64,000 bases of DNA from Prevotellaceae bacterium KH2P17 (lineage in GTDB: Bacteria; Bacteroidota; Bacteroidia; Bacteroidales; Bacteroidaceae), in assembly GCA_900199655.1 (NCBI GenBank), contig FZRE01000010.1, positions 1 through 64,000 on the forward strand, written 5' to 3'. Shown in pieces: positions 26,399 through 36,418 of this stretch (its first letter is position 1; every line of letters begins with the position of its first letter). Position numbers and translations under genes: made by a program. The notes beneath the pieces are model-generated. The model saw nothing but the letters and a program-made list of their open reading frames with translations. It was not told the origin of the DNA and did not search any database.

Positions 26399-27220
26399 TT
26401 ATTTCAATTGATAGCGATGGTAGATGTCGGGGAACCGGAGGTTGAGGCCAATGCCGGATGTATCGTTTGGATTGGCGATGATGTGGTCGATGTTCTGCTG
26501 CTGATAGATTTCCACGGCACCCTTGCCGCTCACCGTGAGCGTGCCAATGTGGAATTGCTGGCCGTGTAAGGGTGTTGTGCTGTAACCATCGTCTGTATGG
26601 AGGTGCATCTCCATTTGTTCCACTCGCGAGTCGAATAAGGCGACATCGGGGTAGCCAATGGTAGTGAGCCGACCGATGGACGAGCCGCAGCAGAACTCCA
26701 GCGGGGAACTTGTACTGACCTTGATTTGCGGCAATCGGGCGGTGTTAAACCTGATGCAGTTGCCCGTGTTGCCCGTTACGCTGCGCAGGCGGGCGTCGGC
26801 CTGCAGGTATATTCGCAGCGTATCGTTGCTAAGGATGGTATCAGGGTCAATCTTGGTGAGGTCGGCATTGGCCAGGAACCGATGCCCCTCGCGTAGCAGT
26901 TTGCGGCCTGCAGGCGAGAGACCGATGGTGAGCCGGCCGCCTTTCTGCGTAACTTGCACCATCTCTTTGGGGTAGGAGACGCGGCAGAGAGTGCTGTCGC
27001 TGCGTGTTGACACAACGAGCTCGAGACGGAGACCGGCACTGTCGAGCAACGCGCTGTCGTTGTTGAACACCACATCTGTTACGGGTTGCAGGTGCTGCAG
27101 GTGGCGGGAAGTGAGGTTGATAACGTTACTTTGCTTCCTGGTGCGCATGCTGTTGGAGAGCAGGAGCACAAAAGGCGTGATGATGAGCACGATGAGTGCG
27201 ATGATGGTTGTCTTCTTCAT
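26399..27220 (-). CDS. DUF2807-like membrane-anchored protein
   Basis: A 273-residue protein with one N-terminal membrane anchor (TTIIALIVLIITPFVLLL, residues 4-21) and an external beta-rich domain. The segments ISTSSPLEFCCGSSI-like (KVSTSSPLEFCCGSSIGRL) and GTLTVSGKGAVEIYQQQNI resemble the repeating beta-helix of DUF2807 putative adhesins, although the family call is tentative. It is the last gene after the ABC ATPase and permease, which suggests the three act together at the envelope. The gap to the permease gene is 15 bases. Confidence 0.7.
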   Translation of the reverse strand: MKKTTIIALIVLIITPFVLLLSNSMRTRKQSNVINLTSRHLQHLQPVTDVVFNNDSALLDSAGLRLELVVSTRSDSTLCRVSYPKEMVQVTQKGGRLTIGLSPAGRKLLREGHRFLANADLTKIDPDTILSNDTLRIYLQADARLRSVTGNTGNCIRFNTARLPQIKVSTSSPLEFCCGSSIGRLTTIGYPDVALFDSRVEQMEMHLHTDDGYSTTPLHGQQFHIGTLTVSGKGAVEIYQQQNIDHIIANPNDTSGIGLNLRFPDIYHRYQLK

Positions 27221-27235
27221 GCGGTGTTCCTCCTA

Positions 27236-28036
27236 TTATATGCGGTCTATGACCTCCAGTTCCCGGAAGCGCCGGTACGACAGCCACCAGCCCAGCAGCA
27301 CCGTGGCCCATAGATAAACTTGGATGAACACCAGCTGCGGAGAGTAGTCATTGTATGGCGACTTGACTGTATCGAAGCTGAAAGTCATCAAGATGAGTGC
27401 GAAGTAAAGCCCCGCAAAGAGCGCTACAACGGATGTTGCGAGCACGGCGCGGCGTGGGAAGAAGGTGCCGCCAACTAAGTAGAACGTGGTGCAACAAGCG
27501 TAGGCAAGCGCGATATAGGGAATCGTGGTTCCCGTAAGCGCATCGGATCCGAGCCAGAAAAGGCTGATGCCCAGCTCCGGATAGATGGGGGCGAAGACGG
27601 CTACACGTATGGCATCGGCCGCATGAAAGCAAACCAGAAAGGCCACGAGGGGCAAGGGCATGTGCATGAGCCACCGCGTGAGCCAGTTCTCAAAGGGCGA
27701 AACGGGCGTAGTGAGCATGGCAATGCGGGCGGGCTTACGGCGCCCGTCGTGCAGCAACTGCGATGCCATGAGAATGCCGACGGCAAAGAGCGAGAGCAGG
27801 AAAACTCCATATTCTGTCATATGTATGGGGTCTTCCGTACGGTCGCTTTCATCGTACACGGTTCCGTTTTCCAAGTACAGGTCGGGATAGGTGGTTACAG
27901 CTATCAGTATCATGACAATGAGCAGGCCGGCAAACAGCAGCAGGCAGCGGATGGCGTTGGTGCGCCACTGCTCGATGAAGCGCTTGCTGAAGTAGGCCGC
28001 AAAGCGCCGGAAGCTGAAAAATGGGTGGTTACTCAT
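27236..28036 (-). CDS. ABC-2-type transporter permease
   Basis: A 266-residue inner-membrane protein with about six hydrophobic segments, including NAIRCLLLFAGLLIVMILI, GVFLLSLFAVGILMASQLL and LATSVVALFAGLYFALI. The start at 28036 overlaps the ATPase stop (ATGAGTAA), so the two are translationally coupled. The arrangement of ATPase, permease and small surface protein is typical of Bacteroidetes exporters linked to GntR-type regulators, but no regulator gene is present here. The substrate is unknown. Confidence 0.88.
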   Translation of the reverse strand: MSNHPFFSFRRFAAYFSKRFIEQWRTNAIRCLLLFAGLLIVMILIAVTTYPDLYLENGTVYDESDRTEDPIHMTEYGVFLLSLFAVGILMASQLLHDGRRKPARIAMLTTPVSPFENWLTRWLMHMPLPLVAFLVCFHAADAIRVAVFAPIYPELGISLFWLGSDALTGTTIPYIALAYACCTTFYLVGGTFFPRRAVLATSVVALFAGLYFALILMTFSFDTVKSPYNDYSPQLVFIQVYLWATVLLGWWLSYRRFRELEVIDRI

Positions 28037-28772
28037 GGCGGTCCTCCTGTGTTTTAAGGGTCTGGTTGTAGAACTGTTCGAGGTCAATGTGCCCGCTGGG
28101 GCAGATGTCGGCCATGTCGGCATCGGCTATGATGCCCGTTTGGTCAATCACCATAACATGGTCCAGCACGGTCTCAATGTCCTTAACCTGATGGGTGGAG
28201 ACCACGAAGATGCTCTCTGCCGAGCGTCCGCGGGTGAGGAAAGTGCGGAATTGAGCCTTGCCGGGAATGTCGAGTCCGTTGGTTGGTTCGTCCATCAGCA
28301 GCACCCGGGTGTGCGTAGCCATGGCGAAACTCATGAATATCTTCTTGCGCTGACCTAATGAGAGCGCGTTCAGTTTCTCGTTGGCCGTCATGCCGAACAC
28401 CTGGAGGTAGGCCTCCATGTCGGCCTGGCTGAAGCGCGGATAGAACTTGCTGTTGGACCGCACGTACTGTTGCAGCGTGACGGAGGGCAGCTCGAACTCG
28501 TCGGGAACGATGAAAATGTCGGCCAGAGTAGCCGGCAGGCGGCGCCTGACGTCGGTTCCGCCGTAGCTTACGCAGCCCTTCTGGGGCGTAAGCAGGCCCG
28601 AGAGCAGATACAGGAGGGTAGACTTGCCGGTGCCGTTGGCGCCCAAGAGGCCGTAGATGTGGCCAGGAGAGAGCTTTAGGTTGAAGTCGGCAAAGACCTT
28701 GTGGCGCGACCTCGGGTAAGTGAAACCGAGGTTGCGGGCCTCTAACAGGGGCGTGGTGTCGGGTTGGTTCAT
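28029..28772 (-). CDS. ABC transporter ATP-binding protein
   Basis: A 247-residue ATPase that energises the adjacent permease. Walker A is GLLGANGTGKSTLLYLLSG (near residue 39), the signature is NALSLGQRKKIFMSFAMA, Walker B is VLLMDEPTNGLDIPGK and the switch is VVSTHQVKDIE. The start MNQPDTTPLLEARNLGFTY at 28772 was chosen over an upstream ATG because the domain begins here. The signature LSLGQ is a mild variant of LSGGQ. It follows manA after 84 bases and may belong to the same transcript. Confidence 0.95.
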   Translation of the reverse strand: MNQPDTTPLLEARNLGFTYPRSRHKVFADFNLKLSPGHIYGLLGANGTGKSTLLYLLSGLLTPQKGCVSYGGTDVRRRLPATLADIFIVPDEFELPSVTLQQYVRSNSKFYPRFSQADMEAYLQVFGMTANEKLNALSLGQRKKIFMSFAMATHTRVLLMDEPTNGLDIPGKAQFRTFLTRGRSAESIFVVSTHQVKDIETVLDHVMVIDQTGIIADADMADICPSGHIDLEQFYNQTLKTQEDRHE

Positions 28773-28856
28773 GGGTATCGGGTTTGTTGTAGGTAATCTG
28801 CGGGACGGCCGCAGGCGGCCCATGCTCCCGCTGCAGGGCGGGAGCACGTTGGCTGC

Positions 28857-29819
28857 TTATACGTAGGTTTCGAGGAACTTGATGGTTCCCTCTATCTTCA
28901 GCGTTTGCGTGGTGGCCGGCACCAGTATCGACTCGCCGGCCTGCAGGGTCAGGGTGTTGCCCTCGTTGTCGGTCAGGGTGCCGCTTCCTTTCATGCCTAT
29001 GAGGATGACGAAGCTGTCGAGTTCGCTGTAATCGAGCGTCATCGGCTCGTCCAAGTCGTACACGGCGGTGTTGAAGTAGGGGCAGCTTACCAAGGCAACG
29101 CCCTGGTTCTTGGTGGGCACATACTCGGTGCGGTAGTCTTGCTCTACATTATAGTTGATGCACTCTGCGGCCTCCTTGGTGTGCAGTTGGCGGTAGTTGC
29201 CGTCCTTGTCCTTGCGCTTGAAGTCGTAGATGCGGTAGGTAACGTCGCTGGTTTGCTGTATCTCGGCCAGGAAGCAGCCCGTTCCGATGGCGTGAATGCG
29301 GCCGGCGGGCAGGAAGAACACGTCGCCCTCCTTGACCGGATACTGCGCCAGGGCGTCGCAGATGGTGTCGTTTTCAACCATCTCCTTGTACTTCTGGGGC
29401 GTTAGCTGCATCTTCAGTCCGCTGTAGAGCTTGGCATCAGGGGCCGAATCCATGATGTACCACATCTCTGTTTTGCCGCGTTCCTTGCCCTGCTTGCGGG
29501 CAATCTCGTCGGTGGGGTGCACCTGTATGGAGAGATCTTGCCGCGCATCGATGAACTTGATGAGCAGAGGGAACTCGTTGCCAAAGCGCTTGTAGTTGTC
29601 CTCACCTACGAGGCTGGCCTGCAGCTCCTCCACAACAGCGTTGAGACTGCGGCCTGCGAACTCGCCGTCGGCTACGATGGTCTCGCTATCCTTGACGCCG
29701 GAAATCTCCCAGCTTTCGCCTACGTTCTCCATTGACTCATTGAGATGCTTGAACGGGATGATCTTGTCGCCACCCCAGAGGGTCTGCTTGAGCAGAGCTT
29801 TAAACTTTAAAGGTTTCAT
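28857..29819 (-). CDS. manA: Mannose-6-phosphate isomerase, class I
   Basis: A 320-residue zinc enzyme interconverting fructose-6-phosphate and mannose-6-phosphate, feeding GDP-mannose synthesis or mannose use. Family motifs are LKQTLWGGDKI at the N-terminus, the zinc-site segment LSIQVHPTDEIA with KTEMWYIMD, and FFLPAGRIHAIGTGC. The length matches the short Bacteroidetes type. The start at 29819 (MKPLKFKALLK) lies 26 bases after the trkH stop; the longer frame would run into trkH. It belongs to the dxs-trkA-trkH-manA run. Confidence 0.95.
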   Translation of the reverse strand: MKPLKFKALLKQTLWGGDKIIPFKHLNESMENVGESWEISGVKDSETIVADGEFAGRSLNAVVEELQASLVGEDNYKRFGNEFPLLIKFIDARQDLSIQVHPTDEIARKQGKERGKTEMWYIMDSAPDAKLYSGLKMQLTPQKYKEMVENDTICDALAQYPVKEGDVFFLPAGRIHAIGTGCFLAEIQQTSDVTYRIYDFKRKDKDGNYRQLHTKEAAECINYNVEQDYRTEYVPTKNQGVALVSCPYFNTAVYDLDEPMTLDYSELDSFVILIGMKGSGTLTDNEGNTLTLQAGESILVPATTQTLKIEGTIKFLETYV

Positions 29820-29845
29820 TTCTTTATATGTATTTACGGTTTTAA

Positions 29846-31303
29846 TCAGTTGTCTTTCCAGAATGCCGGGGTAAAGATAACCAGCACGGTGAAAATCTCC
29901 AGACGCCCCATGAGCATCATCAGCGAGCACATCCAGGTAGCAACATCGGACAGTTCGCTCCACGACATGGTCGGTCCTATTTCTATTCCAAGCGTCGGCC
30001 CCACGTTACCAAGACTGCTGAGGGTGATGGTGATGGCGTTCGTGTTGTCTACTCCGGTGGCTATCATGGTAAAGGAGACGATGACGCAGAGGATGAGATA
30101 GGTGGCCAGAAAGGCCACCAGCGTGACCCGCTGCTGGTTGGGAATGTTCATGCCGTCAACCTTCAGCGGCAGTACTGCATTGGGGTGGAGTATCTGCCGG
30201 AACTCGTTCTTGATGATTTTGAGCAGCATCACGCCCCTCACACATTTGAAGGCGCCGCTCGTTGAGCCCGAGCAGGCCCCCATGAACATGCAGAACGCCA
30301 GCACCACCCACGTAACATGCGGCCACAGAGCGGCGTTGTCGTTGAACAGCCCGGTTGTGGTGAGGAACGAAACTACCTGGAAGATGCTGCTGCGGAAGGC
30401 GTGCTCGAGGTCGTAATGATTGCGGGCAATGAGCTCAAGCATGATGAACAGCGTGCAGGAGAGCGTAATCAGCAGGTATAAACGGAACTCCGAGTTGCGC
30501 AGCAGCTCCTTGAACTTGAGCTTGGCCACGGAGAAATAGAGCAGCGTAAAGTTGGTTCCGGAAGCAAAACAGAAGAATGTGGTGACATAATCCATGCCTG
30601 CCGAGCGGAAGTGTTCGGTGCTGTTGTTGTAGATGGAGAACCCTCCGGTGGCCGTGGTGCTCATGGCGAAGTTCACTGCTTCGAACCAATCCATGCCAAA
30701 GAGCATGTAACTGGCCAGGCAGGCGATGGAGAGAACGAGGTAAACTGCCCAAATCCACTTGGCATTAGTTGACAGGCGGGGATGCAGCTTGGTCTGTATG
30801 GGCCCTGTGGCCTCTGCAGCAAACACCTTGGTAGAGCCTCCCACCATCGACGGCAGCAACGCTATGGTGAAGAAAACGATGCCCAGTCCGCCTATCCACT
30901 GCGTGAGCGAGCGCCAGAAAAGGATGCCATGAGGCAGCGCCTCCACGTTGTCGATGATGGTGGCGCCGGTAGTCGTGAAGCCCGACATGGTCTCGAAGTA
31001 GGCGTCGGTGAAGCTGGTAAGATAGCCGCCGATGAGGAACGGCATCGTTCCAAAGAGGCTGAAGACGATCCACGACAGTGTTACAACGAGGTAGGCGTCG
31101 CGCCGTGAGAGCGTGTTCTCTGCGTTATGACCGAGAAAACGCAGAAAGAAACCGAAGAATAAGGTAACGACGGTGGATATCAGAAATGCCGGTACGTCGT
31201 CCTCACCGTAATGAAGCGCCATGCCGAGGCATGCCATCAGCAGTACCGCCTCTATGAAGAGCAGGGAACCTAAGATTTTATAAACAATCTTGAGATTAAT
31301 CAT
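29846..31303 (-). CDS. trkH: TrkH-family potassium uptake channel
   Basis: A 485-residue inner-membrane potassium transporter. The four pore loops typical of the SKT family are visible: SGFTTTGATIID, TTATGGFSIYNN, SFLTTTGLFNDN and SSLGNVGPTLGI. Many hydrophobic helices lie between them. Its ATG overlaps the trkA stop (ATGA), so channel and regulatory subunit are coupled. The length is normal for TrkH/KtrB. Confidence 0.96.
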   Translation of the reverse strand: MINLKIVYKILGSLLFIEAVLLMACLGMALHYGEDDVPAFLISTVVTLFFGFFLRFLGHNAENTLSRRDAYLVVTLSWIVFSLFGTMPFLIGGYLTSFTDAYFETMSGFTTTGATIIDNVEALPHGILFWRSLTQWIGGLGIVFFTIALLPSMVGGSTKVFAAEATGPIQTKLHPRLSTNAKWIWAVYLVLSIACLASYMLFGMDWFEAVNFAMSTTATGGFSIYNNSTEHFRSAGMDYVTTFFCFASGTNFTLLYFSVAKLKFKELLRNSEFRLYLLITLSCTLFIMLELIARNHYDLEHAFRSSIFQVVSFLTTTGLFNDNAALWPHVTWVVLAFCMFMGACSGSTSGAFKCVRGVMLLKIIKNEFRQILHPNAVLPLKVDGMNIPNQQRVTLVAFLATYLILCVIVSFTMIATGVDNTNAITITLSSLGNVGPTLGIEIGPTMSWSELSDVATWMCSLMMLMGRLEIFTVLVIFTPAFWKDN

Positions 31304-32643
31304 ATAAAGAGCTTCTCTATTTTTTTCATGTTCAAATTGTGGCAGAACACCATGACCGAGTCGCCCGCTTGGATTTGCGTGTTGCCCGAAACGAGCATGC
31401 CCTCGCTGTTGCGCACCAGTCCTCCTATGGTCATTCCGGCCGGCAATCCGAGGTCTTTAACGGGCTTGCGGGTTACTTTCGAGCCCTCTTTAGGTATGAA
31501 TTCGGCCACGTCGGCATTAGCTGTCATGAGGAATCTCACGTTCATCACGTCGGCATCGAGCATCATCTGGTAGATGTGGCTGGCCGCAATGGCCTTCTTG
31601 TTGATAATCGTTCCGATGTCCAGACTTTCCGCCATGGACACGTAGTCGATGTTTTCTACCATGGCAACGGTCTTCCTCACGCCCAGCCGTTTGGCCGTAA
31701 GGCAGGCCAGAATGTTGGTTTCGGCATTGTCGGTGAGTGCCACAAAGGCCTGCGTGTTCTTGATTCCCTCCTCAATGAGCAGCGGAATGTCGCGCCCGTC
31801 GCCATGAATAACGAGCGCCCTGTCATCCTGCAGCAGCATGTTCAGCTCCTCGCAGCGTTGCTCGTCCTGCTCAATGATTTTCACGCTCATGTACTCCGGC
31901 ATCGTTTTCACTGCCCTCACAGCCGTGTTGCCGCCGCCCATCACCATTACGTTCTTTACGTCCACATAGTGTTCCTTGCCCACTATCTTGCGAATGTAGG
32001 GTATGTATTGGCGGGTTGTCATGAAGTAGGCGAGGTCGTAGAGCTTCAGTTCGTCGTTGCCGCCGGGGATGATGGTCTCGCCTCCCCGCTTGATGGCAAC
32101 CACGTGGTAGGGGTCTTGCGGGCCGCAGAGGTTCTTGAGCGGCTCGTTCAGAACCTCGCACGACTCGCGCAGCTTGATGCCGAGCATCACCAGCGAGCTG
32201 TCGTGCACGTCCCAGCGTTGCCGCACCCACGACATCTTCAGGCCGTTGTTGATATCCTTGGCTGCCAGCACTTCGGGGTAAATAAGTGAGCTCACGCCGA
32301 GCTCGTTGAAGAACTCCTGTATCTCCGGTTCTATGTATTCGGCCTCGTCTATCTTGGCAACGGTCTTCTTGGCGCCCAGCTTCTTGGCCAGGATACAGCA
32401 GTTGATGTTGAGGCTCTGGTTGGGAGTTACGGCGATGAAGAGGTCGGTGCTGGCCGCTCCTGCCTCGCGCAGAGCCTTCACACTGTCCGGAGAAGCCTGC
32501 ATGGTGAGCAGGTCGTAGTCGCTTCCTATCTTGGCGAGCCGCTCTTCGTCCTCGTCTATCAGGGTGATGTCCTCATTGTTACGCGACAGCAGTCGGGCCA
32601 GATGAGTACCTATGGCATAAGCGCCGGTGATGATGATTTTCAT
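31300..32643 (-). CDS. trkA: Trk potassium transport regulatory subunit TrkA
   Basis: A 447-residue cytoplasmic protein with two RCK repeats that bind NAD(H)/ATP and gate TrkH. The first Rossmann motif reads [18 protein letters not shown], where the usual GxGxxG is altered to GAYAIG. The second, [17 protein letters not shown], is also atypical. TrkA_C domains follow each. The start at 32643 overlaps the dxs stop by ATGA. The altered glycine motifs are worth noting but are seen in Bacteroidetes homologues. Confidence 0.95.
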   Translation of the reverse strand: MKIIITGAYAIGTHLARLLSRNNEDITLIDEDEERLAKIGSDYDLLTMQASPDSVKALREAGAASTDLFIAVTPNQSLNINCCILAKKLGAKKTVAKIDEAEYIEPEIQEFFNELGVSSLIYPEVLAAKDINNGLKMSWVRQRWDVHDSSLVMLGIKLRESCEVLNEPLKNLCGPQDPYHVVAIKRGGETIIPGGNDELKLYDLAYFMTTRQYIPYIRKIVGKEHYVDVKNVMVMGGGNTAVRAVKTMPEYMSVKIIEQDEQRCEELNMLLQDDRALVIHGDGRDIPLLIEEGIKNTQAFVALTDNAETNILACLTAKRLGVRKTVAMVENIDYVSMAESLDIGTIINKKAIAASHIYQMMLDADVMNVRFLMTANADVAEFIPKEGSKVTRKPVKDLGLPAGMTIGGLVRNSEGMLVSGNTQIQAGDSVMVFCHNLNMKKIEKLFI

Positions 32644-34565
32644 TTTTGAGCAGATGTTTTTTGTAATATGTGTGCGGCGATGGTTTGCTTGATGGAGCCC
32701 GGGTCGGTGTGGCAAATCTGCCGAAGCTCGTCTACGGTGCCGTGTTCTACGAACTTATCGGGCAGTCCTATCCTCACCATACGCGGCCGGTAGCCGTGGT
32801 CGGCCATCCATTCCAGCACGGCCGAGCCGAACCCTCCCGTGCGCACGCCGTCTTCTACCGTAACGATGCGGTCGAAGTTCTCGCCCACCTGGCGCAGTAT
32901 CTGCCCGTCGAGCGGCTTGAGGAAACGCATGTCGTAATGGGCAACGGATACGTCCGGGTTCTCGGCTTCTATCTCCCGGATGGCCTGTTCCACGTCGTTT
33001 CCCACGGGACCGATGGTCAGCACGGCCACATCATGCCCCTCGTGCAGCAGCCGTCCGGTGCCCACTTCGACGGCCTCCAGCGGGCAGCGCCAGTCCTTGA
33101 GCACGCCCCGGCCGCGCGGATAGCGTATCACGAAGGCTCCCTTATTGGGCAGTTGGGCCGTGTACATGAGGCGGCGAAGCTCGTGCTCGTTCATGGGCGA
33201 GGCGATGGTCAGGTTGGGAATGGGCCGCAGGGCAGCCATGTCGAAAGCGCCGTGGTGCGTAGGTCCGTCCTCTCCCACAAGCCCCGCGCGGTCCAGACAG
33301 AACACTACGGGCAGGTTGAGTATGGCCACGTCGTGGATGATATTGTCGTAGGCACGCTGTGCGAACGAGCTGTAGATGTTGCAGAAGGGCTGCAGTCCGT
33401 CCTTTGCCATGCCGCCCGAGAAGGTCACGGCGTGGCCTTCGGCAATGCCGACGTCGAACGTACGGTCGGGCATAGCCTTCATCATGATGTTCATGGAGCA
33501 GCCTGTGGGCATGGCGGGGGTAACGCCCACGATGCGCGGATTACGCTCCGCCAGCTCCAGGAGCGTATGGCCGAACACGTCCTGAAACTTCGCCGGCTCG
33601 TCAGCAGCATCGCTTACGATGCGCTCGCCCGTAGCAGGGTCGAACTTGCCCGGTGCATGCCAGATGGTGGCAGCTTTCTCCGCAGGCTCGTAACCCTTGC
33701 CTTTTACGGTGTGCAGGTGCAGCAGCTTGGGGCCTCTCATGTCCTTGAGCTGGCGCAGCTTGCGCACAATCTCCTTCACGTCGTGCCCGTCGAACGGTCC
33801 GAAGTAGCGTATGTTCATGCCCTCGAAGATGTTCTGCTGGTGGCTGATGGCCGACTTGATGGCATTGTTGAGCCTGATGATGCCCTTGCGGCGGTCGTCG
33901 TTCAGATAGCCCTTGGCATGCAGCCACTGCGACGCCCTGAAGCGCAGGCGGTTGTAAGTCTCGTTGGTATCGAGGTTGAGCAGGTACTGTTCCATGCCGC
34001 CCACGGCCCGGTCAATGCTCATGTCGTTGTCGTTGAGGATGATGAGCAGGTCGTTGGGCGTAGAAGATACGTTGTTCAGCCCCTCAAAAGCCAGTCCGCC
34101 GCTCATGGCGCCGTCGCCTATCACGGCCACCACATGCCTGCCGCCGTTGCCCGTCTTCTTGGCGGCAACGGCCATGCCCAGTGCGGCCGAGATGGAGTTC
34201 GACGCGTGCCCGCAGGTAAAGGTGTCGTATTCGCTCTCCAGCGGAGTGGGGAAGGGGCGGATGCCGTGCAGCTTGCGGTTGGTGCAGAAGCACTCGCGGC
34301 GGCCGGTGAGCATCTTGTGTCCGTAGGCCTGATGGCCCACATCCCACACCAGCCGGTCGTCGGGCGTGTTGTAGACATAATGCAGGGCGACCGTGATTTC
34401 CACCACTCCGAGGCTCGAAGCGAAATGTCCGGGATTGACGGAAACCTCGTTTATTATCCGTTGTCTTAGCTCCTCGCACAGCTGCGGCAGCTGGTCAATG
34501 CTCAGCTTGCGCAAGTCCTGCGGATAACTTATTTGACTTAGCAGTTCTGTTTTTTCTTTATCCAC
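32640..34565 (-). CDS. dxs: 1-Deoxy-D-xylulose-5-phosphate synthase
   Basis: A 641-residue thiamine-diphosphate enzyme that condenses pyruvate and glyceraldehyde-3-phosphate, the first step of the MEP isoprenoid pathway. Family blocks are [15 protein letters not shown], the TPP-binding [38 protein letters not shown] and [15 protein letters not shown] chose the GTG at 34565 ([16 protein letters not shown]), since no ATG fits and an upstream in-frame ATG at 34817 would run through a repeat element and the promoter (34590-34597). It heads the dxs-trkA-trkH-manA operon. Confidence 0.95.
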   Translation of the reverse strand: MDKEKTELLSQISYPQDLRKLSIDQLPQLCEELRQRIINEVSVNPGHFASSLGVVEITVALHYVYNTPDDRLVWDVGHQAYGHKMLTGRRECFCTNRKLHGIRPFPTPLESEYDTFTCGHASNSISAALGMAVAAKKTGNGGRHVVAVIGDGAMSGGLAFEGLNNVSSTPNDLLIILNDNDMSIDRAVGGMEQYLLNLDTNETYNRLRFRASQWLHAKGYLNDDRRKGIIRLNNAIKSAISHQQNIFEGMNIRYFGPFDGHDVKEIVRKLRQLKDMRGPKLLHLHTVKGKGYEPAEKAATIWHAPGKFDPATGERIVSDAADEPAKFQDVFGHTLLELAERNPRIVGVTPAMPTGCSMNIMMKAMPDRTFDVGIAEGHAVTFSGGMAKDGLQPFCNIYSSFAQRAYDNIIHDVAILNLPVVFCLDRAGLVGEDGPTHHGAFDMAALRPIPNLTIASPMNEHELRRLMYTAQLPNKGAFVIRYPRGRGVLKDWRCPLEAVEVGTGRLLHEGHDVAVLTIGPVGNDVEQAIREIEAENPDVSVAHYDMRFLKPLDGQILRQVGENFDRIVTVEDGVRTGGFGSAVLEWMADHGYRPRMVRIGLPDKFVEHGTVDELRQICHTDPGSIKQTIAAHILQKTSAQK

Positions 34566-34589
34566 GATGAATAGGAATGAATAACCTTG

Positions 34590-34597
34590 CAAAGGTA
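34590..34597 (-). promoter_or_regulatory. Promoter -7 motif of dxs operon
   Basis: The minus strand reads TACCTTTG, about 25 bases before the GTG start, which supports the short start for dxs. Confidence 0.6.
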
Positions 34598-34759
34598 CGA
34601 TTTTTCTATGGATTGACAAGCGAAAGCAGTGTTTTTTCAGACCTGCACTTGCAGCTGTCTTTTCGTAGTCTGGGTAGTCCCTTGTCTGCATCGGCGCCAC
34701 AGCCCGCGGCGGGAGGCTTCTCCCGATGCCGCCTACGCGGGTGCCGAAGGCATGCTTCG

Positions 34760-34831
34760 GGAACTTTCGACAGGTGTCGCACGATTGTGTGACACTTGTC
34801 GAACGATGGTGCGACACTTGTCAAAAGTTCC
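34760..34831. repeat. T22-B element copy 2
   Basis: The palindromes are at 34768-34779, 34790-34801 and 34812-34823, with a pitch of 22. The outer arms GGAACTTTCGACA and TGTCAAAAGTTCC are near-perfect complements. A further palindrome CCGAAGGCATGCTTCGG adjoins on the left (34744-34760). The element lies between divergent dxs and the C1 peptidase gene. Confidence 0.9.
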
Positions 34832-34832
34832 C

Positions 34833-34863
34833 GGGTGATGGGTGTTGGGTGATGGGTGATGGG
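34833..34863 (+). other. G-quadruplex-type motif beside T22-B
   Basis: Five GGG runs are separated by uniform 4-base loops (TGAT, TGTT, TGAT, TGAT). A related but weaker tract follows T22-B copy 3 (38940-38968). Confidence 0.55.
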
Positions 34864-34970
34864 TTGCGGGGAGCCGATGCCAGCCCTTCGACTCACGCGC
34901 CGAAGGCCGCCAAGTTTCGCGCTGCGGGCGTATTTAATGCGTGTTTCTTGCGTTTTTCAACCTTTTTTCG

Positions 34971-34978
34971 TAACTTTG
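34971..34978 (+). promoter_or_regulatory. Promoter -7 motif of C1 peptidase operon
   Basis: TAACTTTG lies 32 bases before the ATG. A CTTG at 34947-34950, spaced 20 bases, may act as the -33 element. Confidence 0.6.
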
Positions 34979-35010
34979 TGCCAACGGAAATACACATCAA
35001 TCACAACACA

Positions 35011-36417
35011 ATGAATACAAGAATCTTGCTCATGGCCGTTATGCTGGCTGCTGCCGGCAGCTTGCAGGCCCAGACTAAGGACGGAGGCATCTCGCCGCAG
35101 ATGCTCCGGCAGGTTGAAAACGCACAGCAAACGACGGCTGCCGACAAAGCTCTCTTCAACGCCATCGCGTCCAATTCCATCGACGACCTGGCTCGTAACC
35201 ACGCCGTGCAGGGCGACTTCGACACCCACTTCAGCATCGAGACGCCCCGCCAGAGCATCCACAACCAGAAGAGTTCGGGGCGTTGCTGGATGTTCTCCGG
35301 GCTCAACGTGCTGCGTGCCGACTACGCCCTGCGCCACGAGGGCAAGCAGACGGTGGAGTTCTCGCAGGGCTATCTGTTCTTCTACGACCAGCTGGAAAAA
35401 GCCAACCTCATGCTGCAGGGCGTCATCGATTGTGCCAAGAAGCCCATGGACGATACCCGCGTGCAGTTCTTCTTCCACTATCCCATCAACGACGGAGGCA
35501 CCTTCTGCGGCGTTGCCGACCTGGCCGAGAAGTACGGACTGGTGCCCATGAGCGCCCAACCCGAAACTTTCTCGGGCGAGAACACCAGTCGCATGCAGCG
35601 CGTTCTGGCGTCCAAGCTGCGCGAATACGGCCTCGAGCTGCGCTCGATGGTTGCTGCGGGCAAGCCGAAGCAGGCCGTCCAGGCCCGCAAAACCGAGATG
35701 CTGGGCACCGTCTACCGCCTGCTCTGCCTCACGCTGGGTGCTCCCGTCAAGGAGTTCAGCTACGCTTTCCGCGACAGCAGCGGCCGCATCGTTGTGCCGG
35801 AGCGCAAATATACGCCCCTCGAGTTTTACGAGCTGACGGTAGGCCGGCCGCTCAACGGCTCTTTCATCATGGTGATGAACGACCCGCGCCGGCCCTATTA
35901 CAAGACGTTTGAGGTGGAGTACGACCGCCATACCTACGATGGGCACAACTGGAAGTACCTCAACCTGCCCATGGAAGACATCGCCCGACTGGCCATCTCC
36001 TCGCTCAAGGCCGGCCGGAAGCTGTACAGCTCGTACGACGTAGGCAAGCAGTTCGACCGCAAACGCGGCTACATGGACTCGCAGATGTACGACTACGGCA
36101 CGCTCTTTGGCACCACCTTCGGCATGGACAAGGCACAGCGCATAGCCACCTACGACAGCGGCAGCACCCATGCCATGACCCTTACGGCCGTAGACTTGGA
36201 TGCTTCCGGCCAGCCGCTCAAGTGGAAAGTGGAGAACAGTTGGGGCCCGTCGGCGGGGGTCAACGGCTATGCCGTGATGACCAACCAATGGTTCAACGAC
36301 TATATGTTCCGCCTCGTGGTGAGCAAGGAGTTTGTACCCGAGGCCATGTTGAAGCAGTACGAGCAGAAGCCTGTTATGGTTATGCCCGAAGACCCGTTAT
36401 TTCAAGCAGACCGATAA
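35011..36417 (+). CDS. Exported C1-family aminopeptidase (bleomycin hydrolase/PepC type)
   Basis: A 468-residue cysteine peptidase. The catalytic Cys92 is in SSGRCWMFSGLNVLR, the histidine in SGSTHAMTLTAVDL and the asparagine in KVENSWGPS, all typical of PepC/bleomycin hydrolase. Unlike cytoplasmic PepC it has a signal peptide (residues 1-20, LLMAVMLAAAGSLQAQ), so it acts outside the inner membrane. The ATG at 35011 was chosen because the signal peptide starts there; the frame extends upstream through repeat DNA. One base separates its stop from the S9 peptidase gene, so the two form a peptide-degrading operon. Confidence 0.93.
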   Translation: MNTRILLMAVMLAAAGSLQAQTKDGGISPQMLRQVENAQQTTAADKALFNAIASNSIDDLARNHAVQGDFDTHFSIETPRQSIHNQKSSGRCWMFSGLNVLRADYALRHEGKQTVEFSQGYLFFYDQLEKANLMLQGVIDCAKKPMDDTRVQFFFHYPINDGGTFCGVADLAEKYGLVPMSAQPETFSGENTSRMQRVLASKLREYGLELRSMVAAGKPKQAVQARKTEMLGTVYRLLCLTLGAPVKEFSYAFRDSSGRIVVPERKYTPLEFYELTVGRPLNGSFIMVMNDPRRPYYKTFEVEYDRHTYDGHNWKYLNLPMEDIARLAISSLKAGRKLYSSYDVGKQFDRKRGYMDSQMYDYGTLFGTTFGMDKAQRIATYDSGSTHAMTLTAVDLDASGQPLKWKVENSWGPSAGVNGYAVMTNQWFNDYMFRLVVSKEFVPEAMLKQYEQKPVMVMPEDPLFQADR

Positions 36418-36418
36418 G

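Noticed and set aside
34957..36288. A 443-codon open frame on the minus strand
   Set aside because: Antisense shadow of the C1 peptidase gene, whose catalytic residues are all present on the plus strand.
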